Part shown: piece after piece, positions 32,682 through 39,897 of the stretch
Layout of the letters: the number at the start of each line of letters is the position of its first letter
Position numbering within the stretch: position 1 is the first letter of the stretch
Source: Clostridiales bacterium UBA3953
GTDB lineage: Bacteria; Bacillota; Clostridia; Oscillospirales; CAG-272
Direction of reading: 5' to 3'
DNA length: 44,258 nt
Assembly: GCA_002385415.1 (NCBI GenBank)
Contig: DGDL01000039.1
Span: forward strand, 1 to 44,258
Program-made: the position numbers and the translations under genes
The notes under the pieces: generated by a model
Told to the model about the DNA's origin: nothing
Databases searched by the model: none
The model's input: only the letters and a program-made list of their open reading frames with translations

Positions 32682-33015
32682 CTCCACGGTAACTCGAGCG
32701 GCGGCTTGAGAGGGCGCAGGGCAATGCGGCGGTGATGCTTTTCGCGCCATAAGCCGCCTTGTAGTGGAGCAGGGAAGTGAGCATTAGCCACTTTCGCGAA
32801 CCAAATGTGCCGTACCGGTTGCCCCGGGGAATCATCCCCCATCGGAGAAGTATCGAGAGGGGTCTCCCCTCCGGCATGATTGAAGTAGGTATCGACCCGC
32901 AACAAAACAATGCTGAAAAGCGTGAGACACGGAAAAGCCCCGGGCAAAGAAGTTGTTCGGGAAGTTACCCCATATTTGTAGTGCCTAAAGCGATGACCTC
33001 TAACGGCAAAGCCGT
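32682..33015 (+). ncRNA. Highly structured intergenic RNA candidate
   Basis: The whole 387-base gap between ahcY and the fucosidase folds densely on the plus strand. CTCCAC (32682) pairs with GTGGAG (32764), enclosing GGCGGCTT/AAGCCGCC (32700/32751), which encloses GGCGC/GCGCC. Then come AAGTG/CACTT (32775/32789) and TGCCG/CGGCA (32808/32872), the latter enclosing GGGGA-TCCCC and GAGGGG-CCCCTC hairpins. A long-range TTGCCC/GGGCAA (32819/32942) would form a pseudoknot-like contact. A GCT-GAAA-AGC tetraloop and ACGGC-AAA-GCCGT follow. There is no coding frame, T-tract or clear own promoter. It may be a standalone RNA such as a raiA-like RNA, or a long leader of the fucosidase gene; the class is not established. 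Confidence 0.5.
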
Positions 33016-33042
33016 AATACCATATATTTGGAGGGCAAAGTC

Positions 33043-34323
33043 ATGGAACTTGACAAGCTGACAGTTGTAAAGCCGGCGCCGACGCCGGGCGATACCGAGT
33101 GGTTTGTCCGCGACCGGTTCGGAATGTTCATTCACTGGGGACTATATGCGCTACCGGCCCGTCACGAATGGGTAAAGAACCACGAGCGCATGTCAAACGA
33201 GCAGTACGAGAAATACTTCCGCCACTTTGACCCCGACCTTTACGACCCCGAGCTGTGGGCGAAGGCGGCGGCAGACGCGGGCATGAAGTATTTTGTGGTC
33301 ACGACAAAGCACCATGAGGGGTTCTGCCTGTGGGATTCGGATCTCACCGACTACAAGGTGACCAACACGCCGTACGGCCGCGACTTGCTCGGCCCGATGG
33401 TGGATGCGTTCCGCAATCGCGGCCTGAGGGTCGGGTTCTACCACTCGCTGCTCGACTGGCATCATCCCGACTATACGGTTGACGAGTGCCATCCGATGCG
33501 CGACAATCCCGAGTATGCCGCCAAGGACAAGGAGCGCGACTTTGCACGCTATCGCGAGTATCTGTACGGTCAGACGCGCGAGCTTTTGACGCGGTTTGGC
33601 AAGATCGACATACTGTGGTACGACTTTTCGGTCGGTCCGAGCCAGCGCTATCCGGGCAAAGGCAAAGATGAGTGGCACAGCGAGGAGCTTATCAAGCTGG
33701 TGCGCGAGCTGCAGCCCGGCATCCTGATAAACGACAGGCTGCAGATTGACCAGGATATCAAAACGCCCGAGCAGTATATGCCACGCGAGTGGGTCAAAGT
33801 AAACGGCGTGCCGGTGGTCTGGGAGGGCTGCCACACCTTCTCTGGCTCGTGGGGCTATCACCGCGACGAGGAAAGCTGGAAGTCGCCTGAGCAGCTTATC
33901 ATCATGCTTATCGATTCGGTCTCAAAGGGCGGCAACCTGCTGCTCAACGTCGGACCGACGGGCCGCGGCGAGTTTGACGAGCGCGCACTCAACAGTCTGT
34001 ATGAAATCGGAAAATGGATGCGCCGTCACAGCCGCGCGATTTACGGCTGCACGCAGGCTCCGCTCGAGTTTAAGGCGCCGGAGTGCTGCAAGCTGACATA
34101 TAATCCCGAAAAGCAGCGGCTTTACATACATGTGCTGTCGTGGCAGTTCAACAAGATTTACCTCGAGGGCGAGCTTGTCCGCCACGTGGACTATGTGCAG
34201 CTGCTCTCCGACGCGTCCGAGATTCGCTTCTCGCGTCAGGGCGAGGATACGGTCGAGCTCAATATCCCGCTCAAAAAGCCGCTCGGCTGCATTGTGCCTG
34301 TGCTTGAGGTGTTCTTGAAGTAA
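33043..34323 (+). CDS. GH29 alpha-L-fucosidase
   Basis: This 426-residue glycoside hydrolase family 29 enzyme releases alpha-L-fucose from glycans. The family signature is clear: WFVRDRFGMFIHWGLYALPAR, KYFVVTTKHHEGFCLWDS, GFYHSLLDWHHPDY and the nucleophile Asp194 in ILWYDFSVG. WEGCHTFSGSWGY and NLLLNVGPTGRGEF follow. There is no signal peptide, so it acts in the cytoplasm on imported oligosaccharides. The start is ATG 33043 with GGAGGG 7 bases upstream. A domain of about 70 residues completes the C-terminus. No fucose catabolic genes are in the window. Confidence 0.95.
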   Translation: MELDKLTVVKPAPTPGDTEWFVRDRFGMFIHWGLYALPARHEWVKNHERMSNEQYEKYFRHFDPDLYDPELWAKAAADAGMKYFVVTTKHHEGFCLWDSDLTDYKVTNTPYGRDLLGPMVDAFRNRGLRVGFYHSLLDWHHPDYTVDECHPMRDNPEYAAKDKERDFARYREYLYGQTRELLTRFGKIDILWYDFSVGPSQRYPGKGKDEWHSEELIKLVRELQPGILINDRLQIDQDIKTPEQYMPREWVKVNGVPVVWEGCHTFSGSWGYHRDEESWKSPEQLIIMLIDSVSKGGNLLLNVGPTGRGEFDERALNSLYEIGKWMRRHSRAIYGCTQAPLEFKAPECCKLTYNPEKQRLYIHVLSWQFNKIYLEGELVRHVDYVQLLSDASEIRFSRQGEDTVELNIPLKKPLGCIVPVLEVFLK

Positions 34324-34342
34324 CGGTTGGGCCAGCGGAATT

Positions 34343-34374
34343 GTGGGGAACTTTCTGGATAAAGTTGCCTACAC
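34343..34374. repeat. Degenerate 3'-end hairpin, copy G (after fucosidase gene)
   Basis: GTGGGGAACTTT and AAAGTTGCCTACAC pair imperfectly. Position (about 20 bases past a stop) and core match the dispersed family. Confidence 0.45.
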
Positions 34375-34386
34375 CCCTCTAAAACC

Positions 34387-34426
34387 AAGGGCTGTGCACA
34401 ATTTTTAATTTGTGTCGGCCCTTTTT
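34387..34426 (+). terminator. Intrinsic terminator of fucosidase gene
   Basis: AAGGGC and CACAA pair with TTGTG and GGCCCTT around an A/T loop. TTTTT follows. The stretch 34427-34640 has no gene, only an 8-bp inverted repeat (TGCGGTGT 34515-34522 with ACACCGCA 34616-34623). Confidence 0.75.
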
Positions 34427-34640
34427 CTATAAGTTATTCTCAACCGGCGCCACCCTATGGAAACGAGCGGCTTGAGGGAGTACACGGTTGCAATGTGAGA
34501 GCTAAACGCTTGTGTGCGGTGTTGAACCGAAAAACATCAACATGTCACAGCAGAGACTATATAAGGATAGTATCATGTAATAGCCCGATGCAAAACGTGG
34601 CAACATATAAACTGCACACCGCAGACGCACTACCCGCCCA

Positions 34641-34673
34641 ATAAAAACAACCGGACGGCAAAACCGTCCGGTT
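34641..34673 (-). terminator. Terminator of XRE operon, possibly bidirectional
   Basis: AACCGGACGG (34649-34658) pairs with CCGTCCGGTT (34664-34673). On the minus strand it is followed by GTTTTTATT, ending the regulator transcript. The plus-strand tail is weaker. Confidence 0.8.
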
Positions 34674-34678
34674 TCTAT

Positions 34679-34942
34679 TCACAACAGTATCTGCACCTTT
34701 TCACCGTCACTGCTTTCGACACTGACAAGCTCAAGTTTACCGTGTCTGCGCTTTGCACGGCGAATCGCGCGGAACAGTTTTGTAAGCTGCGAGGCGCTGA
34801 GTTTGATTTCCCAGCTTTCATTGTCCGCATGCTTTTTGATAACTGTCGCGCTTACCAGCGCTATTATCCGGTTAAATACTATCCAGTTCGGGACAGCAAT
34901 GTTAATAGTGTTTTCTCCTGGTGACTCAACAATGATACGCAT
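34679..34942 (-). CDS. Small protein related to the XRE protein's C-terminal domain
   Basis: This 87-residue frame repeats the pattern of the upstream regulator's C-terminal domain: VMRIIVESPGENTINIAVP aligns with VLRINVNSSHGDKVRVNLP, and VSVESSDGEKVQILL with VEVESSDGDTVEIVV. It is in the same frame as the regulator; only the TGA at 35024-35026 and 27 sense codons separate them. No ribosome site lies just before the ATG at 34942. A GGAGGAG 50-60 bases upstream could serve an in-frame ATT. It is either a separate small gene or the second half of a split or readthrough protein. Confidence 0.55.
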   Translation of the reverse strand: MRIIVESPGENTINIAVPNWIVFNRIIALVSATVIKKHADNESWEIKLSASQLTKLFRAIRRAKRRHGKLELVSVESSDGEKVQILL

Positions 34943-35023
34943 AACAGCAGCATTGCTTCGACCGGAAGGGGGGATAAACTTAATTCCGGCCGTAGCTCCT
35001 CCATTCCCTGCAAGCTTATAAAA

Positions 35024-35515
35024 TCAGTCTACCACGATTTCGACGGTGTCGCCGTCACTGCTTTCGACTTCGACAAGCTTACCGATAAGCCCGCGCTCGA
35101 CAAGCGCCATTATCTGCTCCATATCAATGTTTTTCAGCACGTCGTTGCCCGAGACGTCTAAGTTCATGCCCATTTCAATCGCCACTTTGATAAGCGGTAT
35201 AGGCAGGTTGACACGCACCTTGTCGCCGTGGCTTGAGTTGACGTTTATGCGCAGCACCATATCGTCGGGATTTTTCCGCCGCTCCTCGGGCAGTAGCACC
35301 GTTTCCTTCCTCGGTTCGTTTGACAGAAGTTCGTCGCATGTTGTGCCCAAAAGGTTTGCGATTTTGGGCAGCAGCATTATGTCCGGGCAGGAAATGTCGT
35401 TTTCCCATTTAGACACCGCCTGCGGAGTGACGCCGAGTTTTTCGGACAATTCGTCCTGGGTCATTCCGTTGTTTTTGCGAAGCTCCGCTATTTTGCTTCC
35501 GAGTGTATGTGCCAT
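35024..35515 (-). CDS. XRE-family transcriptional regulator with SHOCT-like tail
   Basis: This 163-residue DNA-binding protein has an N-terminal Cro/C1 helix-turn-helix (about 5-60: IAELRKNNGMTQDELSEKLG, TPQAVSKWENDISCPD). A linker and a C-terminal domain of about 75 residues follow (LRINVNSSHGDKVRVNLPIPLIKVAIEMG to KLVEVESSDGDTVEIVVD), a module common in Firmicutes and sometimes annotated as SHOCT-like. GGGAGAG lies 10 bases before the ATG. The tail may bind a ligand or mediate assembly. The next frame downstream continues in phase after a single TGA. Confidence 0.85.
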   Translation of the reverse strand: MAHTLGSKIAELRKNNGMTQDELSEKLGVTPQAVSKWENDISCPDIMLLPKIANLLGTTCDELLSNEPRKETVLLPEERRKNPDDMVLRINVNSSHGDKVRVNLPIPLIKVAIEMGMNLDVSGNDVLKNIDMEQIMALVERGLIGKLVEVESSDGDTVEIVVD

Positions 35516-35553
35516 GATATACTCACTCTCCCACCTATTTGGTTTGTGTTCTT

Positions 35554-35559
35554 ATTATA
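35554..35559 (-). promoter_or_regulatory. -10 of XRE regulator promoter
   Basis: A minus-strand TATAAT lies about 38 bases before the regulator start; the -35 is weak. The stretch 35560-35835 contains no gene I can support. Confidence 0.5.
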
Positions 35560-35841
35560 CTCGTGTCACACCGCATAAGGAATATAGCGGTAGTTGCAGC
35601 ATCTCAACCTAACGTTGAAAACGGTGACAACTGTCGGTTGTATTCTACCATGGGGCGTGAGTTTTGTAAACGGGTATGCTCTCGACTGTGGCGGTCAGGT
35701 TCTTTAGAGCTGATTAATCGTCGCATGCCGGATGTTTGCCGCACAATGTTATGCAGCACAATAGCACAATCTTACGGCGCTGCATAAGCTGAAAATTAGA
35801 GTACATACATAAAAACATCATAAAGATTTGTGATGGGGTGT

Positions 35842-35869
35842 GAGGTAGCATTTTAAAAAAGATACCCCA
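35842..35869. repeat. Degenerate 3'-end hairpin, copy H (after DUF1848 gene)
   Basis: GAGGTAGCATTTT and AAAAAGATACCCC pair with mismatches, 33 bases past the minus-strand stop of the DUF1848 gene. Position and core match the dispersed family. Confidence 0.45.
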
Positions 35870-35901
35870 ATAATCGCATTCCCCAGCATTATGGCACGGC
35901 A

Positions 35902-36792
35902 CTATGCCTCCGCCTGTGGCACATTGCCCCACAACATCACCGCATGGGGGTCGTGAGCGGCAAACCGATGCTTGGCCAAGGCGAAATCGCGCGCTTTACC
36001 CGGCCGGTTCGCATAGCAGTATACACAGCCCGCCGGGCAGGTGTCGTACGCCCCGATGTCTACACTCACGCAGCAGCCGCAGAGGGAGCGCTGGTTACGG
36101 TCGGGCCGGACGCAAAGCGACCTGCCGGTGATCCGCTCAATCCGCGCACGGTCTATACATGCCGCACGCTCGATCCCGCAGTCCGACAAATCCAGGCTCT
36201 CGCAGCACGCGACCGCTCGCAGCCCGAAAGAGCGCGCAGCCTCGCCAATATAAGACGCAAGCTCAAACATTTCGCTTTCGCTCGGTGGCCGGAAACAAGC
36301 CGTTTTCAGCTTTGCATACATGTCAACAAAGCTCACCGTCACCGTATCGGTGTACGGCGCAAGCATATCGCACAGCCGGGCAAACTCGGTGCGGTGATAG
36401 TCGAGTCCGATAAAGTCGCTCAACACTATCGGGTCATAGCGCCACACCACCCGCTCGCGCCCGAGCCGCTCGGACAGCTCGGCAAAAGTCCGCGCAATCT
36501 CGCGCTTGTCGCGCATGCCGGGCTCAAGCTTTCGCCCATACGGCGTCAGTGTGAACTGAAAATAGTAGCAGTACCCGCGCGAGTCGAGCAAATCCAGCCG
36601 CGGCAGGAAATTTGCCGGGTCTTTCGTCCAGAACACAAAACAGTCCACATCCTCGGGCAAAAGGCTTACCTTGCGCACCTGAGCCGCGTTCATCGGGTTG
36701 CGTGCAAGCGCATACCCGGCGCGCAGCCGGTTTTCAAACCACTCGCCGTACCAGCGCGGCAGGTCGGTGCGGCGGGACGCGGAAACTATCAT
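35902..36792 (-). CDS. DUF1848 family protein
   Basis: This 296-residue protein matches DUF1848: MIVSASRRTDLPRWYGEWF at the start, ARNPMNAAQVRKVSL, DCFVFWTKDPANF, YCYYFQFTLTPYG and FVDMYAKLK. A Cys-rich C-terminus follows (CGCCVSVDIGAYDTCPAGC then VYCYAN). The Cys cluster suggests an iron-sulfur site and the fold is thought to resemble radical-SAM-like TIM barrels. The function is not known. AGGAGG lies 9 bases before the ATG. It follows the GNAT gene on the same strand after 206 bases. Confidence 0.9.
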   Translation of the reverse strand: MIVSASRRTDLPRWYGEWFENRLRAGYALARNPMNAAQVRKVSLLPEDVDCFVFWTKDPANFLPRLDLLDSRGYCYYFQFTLTPYGRKLEPGMRDKREIARTFAELSERLGRERVVWRYDPIVLSDFIGLDYHRTEFARLCDMLAPYTDTVTVSFVDMYAKLKTACFRPPSESEMFELASYIGEAARSFGLRAVACCESLDLSDCGIERAACIDRARIERITGRSLCVRPDRNQRSLCGCCVSVDIGAYDTCPAGCVYCYANRPGKARDFALAKHRFAAHDPHAVMLWGNVPQAEA

Positions 36793-36998
36793 GCGATTTT
36801 CCTCCTAAAAAGATCGCCCGAAACCAAACCCGATAGGTTGTTGCAAAATTTATACTCCCACCGGGGGGCGAAGAAGTACCGAGCGAAATAAACACGTGAG
36901 GCGAAATTATCCCCGCCCCTATTGTGCGGGCGAGGGCGGCGTCAAAAAGTTTCATATAAGTTATGCCAAAGGCCCCCGCGAGTAAATGCTCCTTCGTG

Positions 36999-37544
36999 TC
37001 AACGCGGGAACCAGCCAAGCTCAATTCGAACCTCGCCACGCTCGACGTAGCAGCAGCGGTCAAATCCGATAAACTCAAAGCCCTGTGCAAGGTAAAAAGA
37101 GATCGCCGGCGCGTTGCATGACTGCGTTTCAACCATCAGGCAGCGGTAGCCGCGCTCGACTGCAAGCCGTTTGGCAAGATCCATCAAAGCCGAGCCGTAT
37201 CCGCGCCGCCGGTATGGGGCATCGACCCACATTTCGGTCACGCGCATGCGGTTTGACCATTTTTCGGGGCACACCTCGATTATTGCCGCCGGCATATCAG
37301 CGCCATCGGGAAACAGTCCGTAGGCCTCCGCGCCCTCCCACCAGTCGGCGTAAAGGGCGTCATCTTCGCTTCCGACGCGGCAAACCGAAAACGGCTCGCA
37401 CGACTCGTATGTAAAAGCAGCCGAAAAATGACCCCGCTCGGATCGAACGACAGCATTGTAGCGTCCTTCGGAGGTGTACGACATTTCAAGTAGATGCCCT
37501 TTCCATTTTTCGCGCGGCAAAAGTTTTATCTCATGATTACTCAT
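36999..37544 (-). CDS. GNAT family N-acetyltransferase
   Basis: This 181-residue protein has the acetyl-CoA binding motif A (VTEMWVDAPYRRRGYGSALM) and motif B (ETQSCNAPAISFYLAQGF followed by EFIGFD). It probably acetylates an amine on a small molecule or protein. The start is ATG 37544, because GGAG lies 7 bases upstream. A TTG at 37562 has no such site. The ATG overlaps the end of the sialidase-like gene by 8 bases, so the two are translationally coupled. Confidence 0.88.
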   Translation of the reverse strand: MSNHEIKLLPREKWKGHLLEMSYTSEGRYNAVVRSERGHFSAAFTYESCEPFSVCRVGSEDDALYADWWEGAEAYGLFPDGADMPAAIIEVCPEKWSNRMRVTEMWVDAPYRRRGYGSALMDLAKRLAVERGYRCLMVETQSCNAPAISFYLAQGFEFIGFDRCCYVERGEVRIELGWFPR

Positions 37545-38544
37545 GCTCGAACTCCAGCTCAACGTATGCGATATTTTCTCTGTTGTGCGTGTAAGTTACA
37601 TGCAGCCTGTCCCCGTCGGCAATTATGGCGGGGTAGGAGAACTCGCCGTCGGCAGTTTCAAGGTCGCAAAGCCGCTCCCAGCTATCGCCCGCATCGGCGG
37701 AATATAGCAGTGACAGCGGCGTGCGCTTGCCCCAGTTCTGGCCGACGGGATTGCAGCACAGCACCACCGCACCCGAGCGCACAAGCACGCAGTCCAGCCC
37801 GCTGTTGTTGTTCGGCACCGAGGTCGGCTGCGCCGGCTCCCAAGTACGGCCATAGTCAGACGACGCCGTCCGATATACATAGCCGAACGCCGAGCGTGCG
37901 AGCATGTAGACCCGCCCGGGCGAGCCCGGGTCTTCCCATGCCGAGGGCTGAATAAGCCCGTCGGAGTCGGGCTCAAGCTCGTCTTTCAGCCGTACAAGCC
38001 GCCCGCCCACATAAAACGCAATTGGCTCGGACAGCCGCCACTCGGTTTCGCCTGCCGGCAAAATGTCGGCATAGATTTGCCAGCGCCGCTGGCTGTCCTC
38101 AACCGAGTTTGGCGCAAGCAGGTCGCCGTTTGACAGGCGCACCGGCTTGTTTTTCACCGGACCGCGCGGGAAACTGTCGCCCGGCACAAGCTCGGTCGGC
38201 ACAGACCAGTGCATTCCGTCGGTGCTGCGGGCAGCTACGGTATGCCATGTCCGGGGCGACGTGCCTTTTTTGTAGAACAGCGTAAGCTCGGCACCGTCAG
38301 AGTAGAGCACAGGGTTCCAATGCGCGACGCCGTCGTCGGGGGTGACCGAGACGGGCTGCGACCAGCCGGGCTCTGTGCGAAATGACGTCCAGATTCGCAC
38401 GTCGGTTTTGCCCTCGCCGCTACCACCGAACCATGCCGCGTGGAGGCAACCGTTGTGCAGCGCTATCGTCGATGCGTGCACAGAGCAAAACGGCACTTGG
38501 CCCGGCTCGAAAACAAACTCGCGCCTGATTATTTTGATTTTCAT
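37537..38544 (-). CDS. BNR-repeat sialidase-like protein
   Basis: This 335-residue beta-propeller protein of the exo-alpha-sialidase (BNR_2) group has Asp boxes SSDYGRTW and SADAGDSW and several degenerate repeats (STDGMHWSVP). It lacks a signal peptide, so it would act in the cytoplasm, and I do not see a clear catalytic Arg triad. It may be a sialidase or a related glycan hydrolase. The start is ATG 38544 with GAGGTGAAAGG upstream. A further in-frame ATG at 38607 lies inside the promoter and is not usable. GNAT follows in the same operon. Confidence 0.8.
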   Translation of the reverse strand: MKIKIIRREFVFEPGQVPFCSVHASTIALHNGCLHAAWFGGSGEGKTDVRIWTSFRTEPGWSQPVSVTPDDGVAHWNPVLYSDGAELTLFYKKGTSPRTWHTVAARSTDGMHWSVPTELVPGDSFPRGPVKNKPVRLSNGDLLAPNSVEDSQRRWQIYADILPAGETEWRLSEPIAFYVGGRLVRLKDELEPDSDGLIQPSAWEDPGSPGRVYMLARSAFGYVYRTASSDYGRTWEPAQPTSVPNNNSGLDCVLVRSGAVVLCCNPVGQNWGKRTPLSLLYSADAGDSWERLCDLETADGEFSYPAIIADGDRLHVTYTHNRENIAYVELEFEHE

Positions 38545-38575
38545 GCGCCTTTCACCTCGACAGATGTTTTTACTA

Positions 38576-38603
38576 ATTATACCGCCAAAAAAATAGCTGT
38601 CAA
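38576..38603 (-). promoter_or_regulatory. Promoter of sialidase-GNAT operon
   Basis: On the minus strand TTGACA (38598-38603), a 16-base spacer and TATAAT (38576-38581). Confidence 0.8.
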
Positions 38604-38616
38604 GCAAAAACTCTTG

Positions 38617-38645
38617 TTGACGTGCCGGCTTGCGAATGATATAAT
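38617..38645 (+). promoter_or_regulatory. Flavodoxin gene promoter
   Basis: TTGACG (38617-38622), 17 bases and TATAAT (38640-38645) with extended TG-A. Its -35 lies 13 bases from that of the divergent sialidase promoter. Confidence 0.8.
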
Positions 38646-38673
38646 TTTCTCATAAAATGGGAGAAAGGAGGAA

Positions 38674-39135
38674 ATGCGCTGTTTGAAAGTAATTATAGTT
38701 TACTACACGTTCGGCGGTGAGACCCGCAAGGAAGCAAAGCGGCTTGCGGCCGAGCTTGGAGTGGGCACGACGCTTTACGAGGTCAGGGAAAAAAAAGAGC
38801 GCAGCGTGCTCGGCTCGCTTTTTAAAGGGTGCTATCAGGCCATGCGCCGCAAGTCATCTGACATAAGGACTGTCAGCGTGAATCTCGGCGACTACGACCG
38901 CATCATAATCGGCGCCCCAATCTGGGCGGAGCATCCCGCGCCCGCGTTTAATGCCATCGTAGATCACCTGCCCGCCGGTAAGGAGGTCGAGCTGTATTTC
39001 TGCTCGGGCAGCAGCGGCTCGGAAACAAGCAAGCAGGGCACGATAGAAATGATTGAGAAAAAAGGCTGCAAGGTCGTCTCATATCGCGATGTGCTTACCG
39101 GCAAAGGACTTGTGAAAGAGAAGCGGACATTTTAA
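38674..39135 (+). CDS. Flavodoxin-like protein
   Basis: This 153-residue protein has the flavodoxin fold and a likely FMN-binding phosphate loop (VYYTFGGETRKEAKRL). The YDRIIIGAPIWAEHPAPAF block and a C-terminal YRDVLTGKG are further matches. It probably carries electrons or reduces a small substrate. AAAGGAGG lies only 2 bases before ATG 38674 and 11 bases before an in-frame TTG at 38683 (giving MKVIIVYYTFGG). The true start may be the TTG. The gene is alone behind its own promoter. Confidence 0.85.
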   Translation: MRCLKVIIVYYTFGGETRKEAKRLAAELGVGTTLYEVREKKERSVLGSLFKGCYQAMRRKSSDIRTVSVNLGDYDRIIIGAPIWAEHPAPAFNAIVDHLPAGKEVELYFCSGSSGSETSKQGTIEMIEKKGCKVVSYRDVLTGKGLVKEKRTF

Positions 39136-39204
39136 TTTTCAACCATTTATTAGACGGATAAATTGGATTCAACCGCTGTTTGAAAAACATCAAAACCGCG
39201 CCGC

Positions 39205-39233
39205 TTGCGCTCAACCTGCCCTTGTGATATACT
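39205..39233 (+). promoter_or_regulatory. Promoter of truncated XRE-like gene
   Basis: TTGCGC (39205-39210), 17 bases and TATACT (39228-39233), with extended TG-A. Confidence 0.65.
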
Positions 39234-39268
39234 GCGGGCAGAGCCGAAAATAAGGGAGAACTCGTGAG

Positions 39269-39640
39269 ATGAGCGCAGACATCGGTAGGATTATAGCAGA
39301 GCTGCGCAAAGCGCGCGGCGCAACGCAGGAAGAGCTTGGCTCGAGAGATGTACTGCAGGCGCTGGTTTTGCTTTATGGACGGGAGAGAGCGGCGTTTACC
39401 GGCGAGCTGTTTGTGAAAAGGCCGGGGGTCCCGGCCGAGCGCGCGGAGCAGATTATCGCACTGTTTGAAAGCTGGGGACTCATCGTGCGCGAGGAACTTG
39501 AGCTAAACGACGAAAGGCTGAAGATTTATAAACTTAAATGCAACCCGGCACTTGTGCCGTTTCTTGTTTTTGCCGGTAAAGCGGTCAACAGGTTACAGAA
39601 ATTTTTGGAACGCAAGAAGCAAGCCGTATTTATAGTTTAA
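39269..39640 (+). CDS. XRE-like N-terminus joined to an unrecognised domain
   Basis: The 123-residue protein begins like an XRE regulator (IGRIIAELRKARGATQEELG) but the recognition helix and the rest of the helix-turn-helix are missing. From residue 25 on (SRDVLQALVLLYGRERAAF to LERKKQAVFIV) it may be winged-helix-like or helical; I do not recognise it. This looks like an in-frame deletion or fusion that left a normal promoter, a GGGAGAA ribosome site and a strong terminator. DNA binding by the first part is doubtful. Confidence 0.7.
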   Translation: MSADIGRIIAELRKARGATQEELGSRDVLQALVLLYGRERAAFTGELFVKRPGVPAERAEQIIALFESWGLIVREELELNDERLKIYKLKCNPALVPFLVFAGKAVNRLQKFLERKKQAVFIV

Positions 39641-39660
39641 AAGCGCAATCGCATCGCGAC

Positions 39661-39686
39661 GGGGGAGTGTATGCTCCTCCTTTTTT
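39661..39686 (+). terminator. Intrinsic terminator of XRE-like gene
   Basis: GGGGGAG (39661-39667) pairs with CTCCTCC (39674-39680), one G-T wobble, then TTTTTT. Confidence 0.85.
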
Positions 39687-39804
39687 GTTCCCGATAGGGC
39701 CGCTGCCGAGGGGCACGGCTTGGCCGGCCGCTCTGTATATGAAAGGCAACACCTCACTTGCTCTCGTTTTTTTCGAATTTTTTAATAATCTTTATCCCCA
39801 CTTG

Positions 39805-39832
39805 TTGACACTCTGTGTAATTTATGTATAAT
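39805..39832 (+). promoter_or_regulatory. Promoter of solute-binding lipoprotein copy 2
   Basis: TTGACA (39805-39810), a 16-base spacer and TATAAT (39827-39832), about 66 bases before the start. Confidence 0.8.
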
Positions 39833-39897
39833 ATAAATAAATATATTCAGACCAGCCGCCGAACGCGGTGAGTTTACAGTAAGTGAGGTATAGTCCT

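Noticed and set aside
31219..32910. 563-codon minus-strand frame over ahcY and the structured RNA region
   Set aside because: Antisense to ahcY, which is unmistakable. The end over the RNA region translates into a protein-like but artefactual stretch.
32682..33015. Assigning the structured RNA as RNase P RNA, tmRNA or a SAH riboswitch
   Set aside because: Signature sequences of RNase P and tmRNA are not visible. A SAH riboswitch would lie upstream of ahcY, not downstream.
34679..35026. Selenocysteine decoding of the in-frame TGA
   Set aside because: Only a 4-bp self-complementary AGCT stem follows, which does not look like a bacterial SECIS element, and no selenoprotein family is involved.
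38545..38607. Upstream ATG start for the sialidase-like gene
   Set aside because: The interval contains the promoter; ATG 38544 has a ribosome site.
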